From a virus: a DNA stretch of 64,000 nucleotides. The notes under the pieces were generated by a model, which worked only from the letters and a program-made list of their open reading frames with translations, had not been told where the DNA came from and searched no databases. The stretch is taken from the IMG/VR virus record IMGVR_UViG_3300034102_001642, positions 1-64,000 of that record, one strand, 5' to 3'. Positions 44,228 through 50,517 of this stretch are shown in pieces. Position numbers and translations under genes: made by a program. How positions within the stretch are numbered: the stretch's first letter is position 1; the number at the start of each line of letters is the position of its first letter.

Positions 44228-44388
44228 TGGACAATAGATTAGAACTAATTGTAACAGCATTGCAGCAACGTATTGGCGAAATTGTCTCACAATATGAGAC
44301 AAATATTGCTGTTCTCCGTGCCGAGATTACTCAGTTGTCAATAAAAATTCAAGAACTAGAAGCACCAAAGGAAAAACCAAAGGAGTAA
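44227..44388 (+). CDS. small coiled-coil protein
   Basis: A 53-residue frame starts in a TAATG overlap with the fibre stop and ends at TAA 44386-44388. The sequence (LIVTALQQRIGEIVSQYETN...LRAEITQLSIKIQELE) has regular hydrophobic spacing for a coiled coil and a Lys/Pro/Glu tail. Small coiled-coil genes beside fibre genes may be trimer stalks or assembly helpers. An AAGGAGT inside its end serves as the ribosome binding site for the next gene. Confidence 0.6.
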   Translation: MDNRLELIVTALQQRIGEIVSQYETNIAVLRAEITQLSIKIQELEAPKEKPKE

Positions 44389-44390
44389 AA

Positions 44391-44816
44391 ATGGCCGAAC
44401 AATTGCAACCAATGCCTGTAAATCCAGGCGACCCAATAACATCAGAGTTATTGGCCAACATTGTGTCTAATATTAATATAATAAATAACTTGTCAAATAG
44501 TATTAACGATAGTGGTAGCTCTACACAAGATCCTGGGGCGGGTGTTCAAACACAAATTGAGTCTGGCAGATTAAAAATTACTGCGAATAAAGACGGAAAA
44601 ACAATAACACCAGTAAGTTTTAAAAAGCCATTTAGTGCCAGGCCAAATATAGTATGCACAGTTTGGCAGCCATCGGCTGTTGGGGCATTAACCAATAAAT
44701 TTCAACCAATAGTAACAGTTGCTTCTGCTGAGGGATTTTCAATTCAAATGCAAAACGTAGGCGCTACGGCAAGCGGAAGCCTATATGTGCAATGGATTGC
44801 TTGTAGTACTACATAG
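44391..44816 (+). CDS. tail protein with H-type lectin-like domain
   Basis: The 141-residue protein has an N-terminal helical stem (PITSELLANIVSNINIINNLSNSIN). A beta domain with the H-type lectin pattern follows: VSFKKPFSARPNIVCTVW, FQPIVTVASAEGFSIQM and a final LYVQWIA. H-type lectin modules bind sugars and are often trimeric, in keeping with a short receptor-binding protein. It is the last structural gene before the replication block. Its stop lies four bases before a consensus -35 box. Confidence 0.65.
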   Translation: MAEQLQPMPVNPGDPITSELLANIVSNINIINNLSNSINDSGSSTQDPGAGVQTQIESGRLKITANKDGKTITPVSFKKPFSARPNIVCTVWQPSAVGALTNKFQPIVTVASAEGFSIQMQNVGATASGSLYVQWIACSTT

Positions 44817-44885
44817 GTATTGACAATATGTAGCACTATGCTACAATTTGATTTAGACTATAGGCCATGAATATTCATGGCCTAT
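44802..44885 (+). promoter_or_regulatory. operator-like repeats around a consensus promoter
   Basis: TGTAGTACTACA (44802-44813) and TGTAGC-ACTAT-GCTACA (44829-44845) share TGTAG/CTACA half-sites. They flank or fill a promoter of TTGACA (44820-44825), 16 bases, then TACAAT (44842-44847). A perfect 26-base palindrome (44860-44885) follows at about +7 of the transcript, without a T-run. Together these look like repressor or activator sites controlling the replication block. Confidence 0.75.
44820..44847 (+). promoter_or_regulatory. consensus promoter for the replication block
   Basis: TTGACA, a 16-base spacer, and TACAAT preceded by TGC (extended -10). The predicted start is near 44854, so the 26-base palindrome falls in the 5' untranslated region of the 44903 gene. 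Confidence 0.85.
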
Positions 44886-44902
44886 TAACATTAAGGTAAA
44901 TA

Positions 44903-45718
44903 ATGACAAACGATTTAAAGTGGATGCTATCATCAGATCAGCAATTTCCATATCAGGATGACAAGATGATCGAGCTTTGGTTTAAAGTTATGAAATGGTT
45001 CAAACCAGATGTTGTTGATTACCTTGGTGACACAGACGATCAAGCCTGTTATAGTAAATATACAGATGGCAAACCGACAGAATTTTTAAAGGCATATAAG
45101 AATGATGACGTGACAAATGATTTAGAGTTAATGCTAAAAGATATGAAGATTGAGGCAAGCGGCGCTAGAGAATTTTATGAAAGAACAAGAAAAATGCTTC
45201 CAAACGCACAGCTATTCTCAGCACTAGGAAACCACGATATTAGAATTTTTGATTATCTAGATAAAAAAATACCTGAATATGCAAAGCATGTAACACCAGA
45301 AGCTCTATGGAGTTTAGATTCATTGGGCTACGATTATATTTATTATAACGAATTACCAGAACGCCGTTTTGGAGATATCCATGTTCACCACGGAATGTCA
45401 ATTGCAGCCACAGGATCTGTTAGAAAAGATATGGAAGATATGCAGGTGTCTTTAATTAGAGGTCATTCTCACAGGATCGCTTCACACATGGTTACTTACG
45501 AGCTTAGAAATAAAGGCAAGGGAGAAACTTTACGTGGGTATGAGATTGGTCACATGTGTGATGAAAAAGGTCCAGGAATGAAATACACTCAACATCATGA
45601 CTGGCAAAAAGGATTTGCTATTGCTCATATAGAAAATGGTAAATATCCTCACATTAACATGATCCATGTTTCACCAGAGTATTCTTGCGTAGTGGACGGA
45701 AAGCTCTTTCAAGTATGA
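44903..45718 (+). CDS. metallophosphoesterase, calcineurin-like
   Basis: The 271-residue protein has the phosphoesterase metal motifs: Asp12 (SSDQQ), Asp43 (LGDTDD), Asn110-His111-Asp112 (GNHD), His160/His162 (HVHHG) and His188-x-His190 (GHSHR). Such enzymes hydrolyse phosphate mono- or diesters, including nucleic acids or cyclic nucleotides, with two metal ions. Lacking any other domain, the phage substrate cannot be named; DNA end processing is one option. It is the first gene after the operator-like promoter, so probably early. The TGA overlaps the next ATG (ATGA). Confidence 0.85.
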   Translation: MTNDLKWMLSSDQQFPYQDDKMIELWFKVMKWFKPDVVDYLGDTDDQACYSKYTDGKPTEFLKAYKNDDVTNDLELMLKDMKIEASGAREFYERTRKMLPNAQLFSALGNHDIRIFDYLDKKIPEYAKHVTPEALWSLDSLGYDYIYYNELPERRFGDIHVHHGMSIAATGSVRKDMEDMQVSLIRGHSHRIASHMVTYELRNKGKGETLRGYEIGHMCDEKGPGMKYTQHHDWQKGFAIAHIENGKYPHINMIHVSPEYSCVVDGKLFQV

Positions 45719-45903
45719 TTAAGTGTAATAAATGCGGAGGGAGAGTTTTTGTAGACAGAGTATTCTCTCAAAAAATGCATATGGAATTGTTTTGCATCAT
45801 GTGCGGCAAGCGCTGGATGATGAATAAAAATACAAATAAGATGGGCAAATGGCTAGAGACACTAGAAGAAAATCACTCAAAGAAGTACGGTATTTCTTCT
45901 TAA
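45715..45903 (+). CDS. small zinc-ribbon protein
   Basis: From the ATG at 45715 (ATGA overlap) the product has 62 residues. It begins with CNKCGG, has CIMCGKRW about 24 residues later, and a charged C-terminal helix. Two CxxC pairs are enough for one zinc ribbon, a small nucleic acid- or protein-binding module. It overlaps the next reading frame by 55 bases. Confidence 0.6.
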   Translation: MIKCNKCGGRVFVDRVFSQKMHMELFCIMCGKRWMMNKNTNKMGKWLETLEENHSKKYGISS

Positions 45904-46331
45904 ACGAGAAGATACATAAGACTCTTAGCTTATCTAGAGCTAAAGATCAATTGATTGCTTGGTCGTATTTAGATAAGAAAAGAATGCTTTACCCATATTC
46001 AGAAGTAGATAAAAATATGGGAAGTGCTTATAGTATTGTTCAGGTTGCCTCAATGTTGAATAAACATAGGGTTACAATACAAGAGTATATTCTAGAAGGA
46101 AAAATTAAGTCTCCACAAAAAATTTATCCAATAGGCAGTGCCTCAGAAGATGTTTGGTATAAGTATATGTTTAGCGACAAAGATATATTAGATTTACATC
46201 AATATATATTAGAAGCAGGTCACTCCAAAAATGTTCCGTCTAAGGCAGAATTATTGGCTCTTCTCAAACACAGCTTTATATTGTATACTAAGACCGTAGA
46301 CGGTTTTGTACCAGTATGGAAGGCGGAGTAA
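45849..46331 (+). CDS. helix-turn-helix protein
   Basis: The 160-residue protein has a MerR/excisionase-like helix-turn-helix near 58-80 (YSIVQVASMLNKHRVTIQEYILEGKI), preceded by a basic helix and followed by a helical C-terminus (ELLALLKHSFILY). It may be a transcription regulator or a DNA-binding accessory of replication. The chosen start overlaps the previous gene by 55 bases; a later start is possible, since no strong ribosome binding site is visible. The stop overlaps the next ATG (TAATG). Confidence 0.55.
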   Translation: MARDTRRKSLKEVRYFFLNEKIHKTLSLSRAKDQLIAWSYLDKKRMLYPYSEVDKNMGSAYSIVQVASMLNKHRVTIQEYILEGKIKSPQKIYPIGSASEDVWYKYMFSDKDILDLHQYILEAGHSKNVPSKAELLALLKHSFILYTKTVDGFVPVWKAE

Positions 46332-46462
46332 TGAGTTACAACCCAATATATACACTTGAGACTGGCGCTTCCAAAAAACGTAAAAGAGAAAAAGAAGTTG
46401 AGGAGTGGAATTCCAAGAACGGCCCTGTTATAATAAAAAAGGTAGAAGATGGAAAAAAGTAG
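46331..46462 (+). CDS. small basic protein
   Basis: A 43-residue frame begins in a TAATG overlap and ends at TAG 46460-46462. It is very charged, with KKRKREKEVEEW in the middle and a Lys-rich end (VIIKKVEDGKK). It has no recognised family; it may bind nucleic acid. Its support is tight packing between two coupled genes. Confidence 0.5.
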   Translation: MSYNPIYTLETGASKKRKREKEVEEWNSKNGPVIIKKVEDGKK

Positions 46463-46562
46463 GATGGCTACCTGCGATATTTGTAAAAGAGATATAGAAG
46501 TTCGCTGGGGGATATTTGCCAGCGATACATTAACTAGACATAAGAAGGCGGAGCACAAATGA
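46449..46562 (+). CDS. mini C2H2-type zinc finger protein
   Basis: A 37-residue frame starts at ATG 46449, inside the previous gene (an alternative ATG is at 46464), and ends in an ATGA overlap with the next gene. It contains CDIC, then 19 residues later His, four residues, His (RHKKAEH). This is the classical C2H2 zinc finger spacing, and hydrophobic residues lie between. Single C2H2 fingers are found in some phage and bacterial proteins that bind DNA. The spacing and coupling support a real gene. Confidence 0.5.
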   Translation: MEKSRMATCDICKRDIEVRWGIFASDTLTRHKKAEHK

Positions 46563-46762
46563 CAACAAGAGTAAAGGTTGATCTTTCTTTTACTAGAAAT
46601 CTTGGTAACTATGAAAGCATCAGGATAAATGTTGGCATAGAAGATGATGCCCGTTCTGGAGAAACAGTAGATATTGCTACAGAAAGAGTTTACGGATTTG
46701 TAGAAAAAAAGCTAATTCAAAAAATTGGTGAAATAGAGGAAGAGCTGAAAATTGGCAAATAA
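46559..46762 (+). CDS. hypothetical protein, small conserved type
   Basis: The 67-residue protein has KVDLSFTRNLGNYESIRINVGIEDDARSG at the N-terminus and a helical C-terminus (VEKKLIQKIGEIEEELK). A beta-strand pair followed by a helix is common in small phage proteins near the replication genes. The function is unknown. It overlaps the upstream stop (ATGA), and its C-terminal codons contain the TTG start of the next gene. Confidence 0.6.
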   Translation: MTTRVKVDLSFTRNLGNYESIRINVGIEDDARSGETVDIATERVYGFVEKKLIQKIGEIEEELKIGK

Positions 46763-47072
46763 TAGAGAGCCATATATCCTTATAACAAATTATCAAAATC
46801 TTTATAAAGAAAGATATGGCAGGCTTCCTGTATTAAATAAGTTTAGAGAAAAATGGGCCATGCAGGATGTAATTGATAGCGTAGGATTTCATAAGGCAAA
46901 TGACTTATTGAATTATTATTTTAGCCTAGAAAAAACAGGACACCCGTTACAATTCTTTTATTATAACTTTGATAAAATGGAAAATGCTAGAATAGAGTTA
47001 CAAAAGGATATTGAGACACGCCGACTACTGCGAGAGTCTACTAAAAAGATGGTGGAAGAAGGCGGGCTATGA
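46752..47072 (+). CDS. hypothetical protein before the helicase, possible helicase partner
   Basis: The 106-residue protein uses TTG at 46752 behind GAGGAAGAG. It is helical and charged: NLYKERYGRLPVLNKFREKWAMQDVIDSVG, then DLLNYYFSLEKTGHPLQFFYYNFDKMENAR. Its ATGA overlap with the DnaB-like helicase gene suggests a stable partner, such as a loader, but no ATPase motif is visible. The partner role is inference only. Confidence 0.55.
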   Translation: MANNREPYILITNYQNLYKERYGRLPVLNKFREKWAMQDVIDSVGFHKANDLLNYYFSLEKTGHPLQFFYYNFDKMENARIELQKDIETRRLLRESTKKMVEEGGL

Positions 47073-48316
47073 ATACAGAAGCAACACTAATTTCTGCTAT
47101 ATGTAAGAATAAAGATATAAGCACTGTTATGGCAGAAAATGTCGATGAGCTATTTACCTCTCATGGAGATGTTTGGGATGGTCTAAAGTCTTATTATAAT
47201 AAGTTTAAGGCTATACCAGAAATTGGAATCCTACAAGAAAAATTTAAAGACTTTGAGCCAGACCTAAATGCAACAGCAGAAACTGCATATTATCTAGATA
47301 ACCTTAAGAATGAGTTCTTGTCTAGCAGACTAAAGAGTATTTTAATTCGTGGCGGATCCATGCTAAAAGAAGATGTTGCTTCTAGAGTTATTGCCGAACT
47401 TCAGTCCCAGCTTTCTAGCTTAAACAAATATACAAATAATGTCCGTGACCTAGATATAACTGATGCAGATAAAGCCATTAAGCATTTAGAGGCTTTAAAG
47501 GCCCGTACAGCCCAGATGGGCGGTTCTCCAGGTATTAAGACTGGGTTCCAGTCAATCGACCTTGCATACCCCACTGGAATGGCTCCAGGACACCTTATAG
47601 TGGCCATTGGCTGGCCAGGGAAAGGAAAGACATGGTTTACATCCTACCTTGCCTGCAAGGCATGGGAGCAGGGATTTAAGCCCATGATTGTTTCTCTTGA
47701 AATGACACCAGAGAATATGCGTGACAGAATTTATACAATGCTGGGCTCAGGTTTATTTAAAGCTAGCGATTTTGCAAAGGGCGATATTAATATTGACGAT
47801 TTCAGAACTTGGTCGGGAAAGAAATTTGTAGACAAGAATAAGTTTATCTTAGTATCAAATGAGGGCTCTGGAAATGTGACACCAAATGCTATTCAAGCAA
47901 AGATAGACCAGCACAAACCAGATATTGTTATCCTAGACTATCATCAATTGTTTACAGATAATAATAACTCCAAGGCTCCAACAGAACGTAATATGAATAT
48001 ATCTCGTGAGTTTAAAAACTTAGCAGTAAGAAATAATATTCCTATTATTGATATTACCGCTGCTACAGCAGACGATATTACAGATCAAGATAACCCACCC
48101 ATGATGAGTCAAGTTGCTTGGTCAAAAGCAATTGAGTACGATGCAGATATGGCTATGGCTATTCACAAGTACAAGGGTACAGACATGATTGAAATTGTTT
48201 CTAGAAAGAATAGACACGGACACGACTTCGGTGTATTTTTAGATTGGGATATTAACAGGGGTATCGTCAAAGAGATTTACGAAAATCCGTTTGCAAATGA
48301 CGCACAAAAGAATTAA
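47069..48316 (+). CDS. dnaB: replicative DNA helicase, DnaB-like
   Basis: The 415-residue protein has a short helical N-domain, then a RecA-type motor domain. Walker A is GWPGKGKTW (about 181-189), followed by MIVSLEMTPENMRDRI (DnaB-type motif after Walker A), Walker B in DIVILDYHQL (about 288-297), a SREFKNLAVRNNIPII motif, and the end region EIVSRKNRHG. DnaB-like enzymes form hexamers and unwind DNA ahead of the polymerase. Upstream and downstream genes overlap it, so it belongs to the replication operon with primase and polymerase. Confidence 0.85.
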   Translation: MNTEATLISAICKNKDISTVMAENVDELFTSHGDVWDGLKSYYNKFKAIPEIGILQEKFKDFEPDLNATAETAYYLDNLKNEFLSSRLKSILIRGGSMLKEDVASRVIAELQSQLSSLNKYTNNVRDLDITDADKAIKHLEALKARTAQMGGSPGIKTGFQSIDLAYPTGMAPGHLIVAIGWPGKGKTWFTSYLACKAWEQGFKPMIVSLEMTPENMRDRIYTMLGSGLFKASDFAKGDINIDDFRTWSGKKFVDKNKFILVSNEGSGNVTPNAIQAKIDQHKPDIVILDYHQLFTDNNNSKAPTERNMNISREFKNLAVRNNIPIIDITAATADDITDQDNPPMMSQVAWSKAIEYDADMAMAIHKYKGTDMIEIVSRKNRHGHDFGVFLDWDINRGIVKEIYENPFANDAQKN

Positions 48317-48599
48317 AAGATTTCAAATTGCCGTAGAGTTTAATGACGACAGTCAAATTATAAGTTTAAGGCCTCAGTACGAAAACTTATTAACACAAGA
48401 TATGCGTGGTAAAGGATATATAAGGGTATTAGATATTGATCCAGCTTTCTCAATAGAGTTTACTGGACAAACATGGAGATTCTTAATGACTCTCCACGGG
48501 ATATATGTGGGAAGGAAGAAGGCATGGCAATTCGAGGGTACAACTCAAAACAAATTGATACCAAGGACTACGCCCCAAGCCATATTAAATCAGTCTTAG
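48297..48599 (+). CDS. hypothetical protein overlapping the primase start
   Basis: From the ATG at 48297 (20 bases inside the helicase gene) the product has 100 residues: QIAVEFNDDSQIISLRPQYENLL...MRGKGYIRVLDIDPAFSIEF, then TWRFLMTLHGIYVG. It is beta-rich with conserved-looking aromatic positions. It overlaps the primase gene by about 76 bases, so its last 25 residues or the primase start could be misjudged. The function is unknown. Confidence 0.55.
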   Translation: MTHKRIKRFQIAVEFNDDSQIISLRPQYENLLTQDMRGKGYIRVLDIDPAFSIEFTGQTWRFLMTLHGIYVGRKKAWQFEGTTQNKLIPRTTPQAILNQS

Positions 48600-49519
48600 C
48601 TGAAATAGGACTTAATATTGTTGGCGCAACAGGCAATGATTTTCTATGCTACTGCCCATTTCATTCTAATAGACATACGTCTAGCTTTAGCGTAAGCCAA
48701 ACATCTGGTGCATTTATTTGCTTCAACCCTGCTTGCGGAGAGACTGGCACTTTAGTTGATTTAATCAAACGCACTATGCATAAAAATGATTTTCAATCTT
48801 TAAGATTAATCGCAGCCAAAGAAACAGAAGCGTTAGATAACTTTGATGAAATTATGGAAGATATGCTTGAAGAGAAACCAGCCTTCGAAGAATTTTCACA
48901 AGAAACATTAGATAGACTTCATTCCGATCTTGCTCGTAACGGTAATGCTAGATCTTATTTAGAATCTAGAGGTATTAGCGTAGAGTCTATGAAACACTTT
49001 GGTCTTGGTTACTCACCAGCAATGAATATGATTGTTACTCCAGTTCATAGTCCAGATGGAATTCCAATTGGAATAGTTGGTAGATCTATTGAGGGAAAGA
49101 CTTTTAAAAATAGCACTAACCTTCCAAAAAGCAAAACTTTATTCAACATTCATAGAGCAAAAAAAATAGGAGACCAGGTGATAGTTTGTGAGTCAAACTT
49201 TGATGCAATAAGAATTCATCAGGCGGGATTCCCCAATGTCGTGGCAACCCTAGGTGGATTTTTGTCTAATGAGCAACAATCTTTATTAAATAGACATTTT
49301 AATAAGATAATAATTATGACAGATGCAGATGAAGCTGGCAGGGAATTAGGCAAATCTATTTCTAGTAAGCTTAGAAATAAAGATATTTCTTGGGCCTCTT
49401 TTGGATATCGTGAGATATATCCAAATAAGGCTAAGGATGCTGGTGATTTAACTGAAGAAGAAATAAAAATATGCATAAAAAAATCCGTATCAGATATTGA
49501 ATATCGCTCATGGATATGA
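48524..49519 (+). CDS. dnaG: DNA primase, DnaG-type
   Basis: The ATG at 48524 lies behind GGAAGGAAGAAGGC and gives 331 residues; an upstream in-frame start at 48473 has no such site. A CHC2-type zinc motif is visible: CPFH (Cys44, His47), Cys66 and Cys71. The catalytic Toprim domain follows, with Glu in VIVCESNFDA (about 221) and TDADEAG (about 266-268). The enzyme makes RNA primers, working with the helicase. It lacks the long C-terminal helicase-binding domain of bacterial DnaG, as is common for phage primases. Confidence 0.85.
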   Translation: MAIRGYNSKQIDTKDYAPSHIKSVLAEIGLNIVGATGNDFLCYCPFHSNRHTSSFSVSQTSGAFICFNPACGETGTLVDLIKRTMHKNDFQSLRLIAAKETEALDNFDEIMEDMLEEKPAFEEFSQETLDRLHSDLARNGNARSYLESRGISVESMKHFGLGYSPAMNMIVTPVHSPDGIPIGIVGRSIEGKTFKNSTNLPKSKTLFNIHRAKKIGDQVIVCESNFDAIRIHQAGFPNVVATLGGFLSNEQQSLLNRHFNKIIIMTDADEAGRELGKSISSKLRNKDISWASFGYREIYPNKAKDAGDLTEEEIKICIKKSVSDIEYRSWI

Positions 49520-49525
49520 TATACT
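49497..49525 (+). promoter_or_regulatory. promoter for the SSB-like gene
   Basis: TTGAAT, a 17-base spacer, and TATACT with a TGA extension. An AAGGAG ribosome binding site and ATG 49574 follow, giving a leader of about 42 bases. Confidence 0.75.
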
Positions 49526-49573
49526 AAATAAACAGATGGATTTACACCATCAACTATACAATAAGGAGATACA

Positions 49574-50251
49574 ATGGGTATCGTAAAAGGTCTAAAAGGA
49601 TTAAATCAAGTTATGGACAAGCCTTCATACAGCGAAGGTGACGGAACAAAAGCACGTTGGGCAAAGCTAGAAGATGCGGAAAGCGTAAAAGTTCGCTTCC
49701 TGCAAGAACTAGATCCTGACTCACCAATGTACAACGAAAAAAATGGTTTGGGTTTTATTGCCGTAGAGCATACTAACCCTAAAGACTACAAGCGCAAGGC
49801 ACTATGTTCAATGGAAGATCAAGGCAAGTGCTACGGTTGCGAACAACACCGTAAAGATTATAAGGCGGGATGGAAAGGTCGTTCACGACTTTACATGAAC
49901 GTATTAATTGATGATGGCAAAGAAGAGCCATACGTAGCAATTCTTTCTCAAGGTTCGAGTGGTAAAACAATTACGCCAACTCTTATTGAGTACGCTGGCG
50001 AAATGGGTTCTATCAGCAATCTAATGTGGCGCATTAAGCGCACAGGAACAAAGACAGATACAAGCTACACAATCATTCCTTTGGCTAAAGATGAGGCACC
50101 TTTTGATTCCTCAGCACTTGAATTGTACGACTTGGAGACAACAGCAATTCGAGATTTGCCTTATACAGAGCAAGAAGGATTTTTTAACGGAGAAGGCGGA
50201 AGCCATGAAGCTCCTACTGCTTCAGACTCAGACAGCAATTTAGTCTGGTAA
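49574..50251 (+). CDS. putative single-stranded DNA-binding protein
   Basis: The 225-residue protein has a beta-rich core with a Cys78-x7-Cys86-x2-Cys89-x2-His92 metal site (CSMEDQGKCYGCEQH), strands LYMNVLIDDG and SYTIIPLA, and an acidic, Trp-ended C-terminus (SDSDSNLVW). This architecture is like phage SSBs of the gp32/gp2.5 kind, whose acidic tails recruit replication partners. Arginine is coded mostly by CGT/CGC and the gene has its own promoter and terminator, all consistent with high expression. SSB is a strong inference. Confidence 0.7.
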   Translation: MGIVKGLKGLNQVMDKPSYSEGDGTKARWAKLEDAESVKVRFLQELDPDSPMYNEKNGLGFIAVEHTNPKDYKRKALCSMEDQGKCYGCEQHRKDYKAGWKGRSRLYMNVLIDDGKEEPYVAILSQGSSGKTITPTLIEYAGEMGSISNLMWRIKRTGTKTDTSYTIIPLAKDEAPFDSSALELYDLETTAIRDLPYTEQEGFFNGEGGSHEAPTASDSDSNLVW

Positions 50252-50262
50252 CTATTTATAGT

Positions 50263-50296
50263 CAGGGGCAGTCTATTGACTGCCCCTGCTTTATTT
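50263..50296 (+). terminator. Rho-independent terminator
   Basis: A perfect 11-bp stem (50263-50273 with 50278-50288) and a TATT loop, followed by CTTTATTT. The 3' arm contains the -35 box of the next promoter. Confidence 0.9.
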
Positions 50297-50304
50297 AGTA
50301 AAAT
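50276..50304 (+). promoter_or_regulatory. promoter embedded in the terminator, leaderless type
   Basis: TTGACT (50276-50281) lies in the terminator hairpin's loop and 3' arm. TAAAAT (50299-50304) follows after 17 bases, and the ATG at 50311 lies six bases later. Confidence 0.7.
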
Positions 50305-50310
50305 AACATT

Positions 50311-50517
50311 ATGCCTACATATGAAATCCCAGATCCGTTTGAGACATTTGTTGCTAATAAATATAAAAACTATAAGGGTATGTGGTACGACTTCTTTGCA
50401 AGAGAATGGAATTTAAAATCTGCATGTTGTGGGAAAGAGCTTTATGCACCAAACAAAAAAACTATGATTAAGACAAGACTTTATCATACAAGGAATGAAT
50501 GCATGGGCGGATATTAA
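50311..50517 (+). CDS. hypothetical small protein with CC motif
   Basis: The 68-residue protein contains AREWNLKSACCGKELYAPNKKTM and a late cysteine. It could bind zinc with three cysteines and a histidine. It lies between the SSB-like gene and the polymerase, and its TAA overlaps the polymerase ATG (TAATG). There is no ribosome binding site, which fits a leaderless mRNA. The function is unknown. Confidence 0.6.
   Translation: MPTYEIPDPFETFVANKYKNYKGMWYDFFAREWNLKSACCGKELYAPNKKTMIKTRLYHTRNECMGGY

Noticed and set aside
44860-44885. The 26-base palindrome as a terminator
   Set aside because: It is not followed by a T-run and lies just downstream of a strong promoter rather than after a gene. 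An operator or a 5' hairpin fits better.
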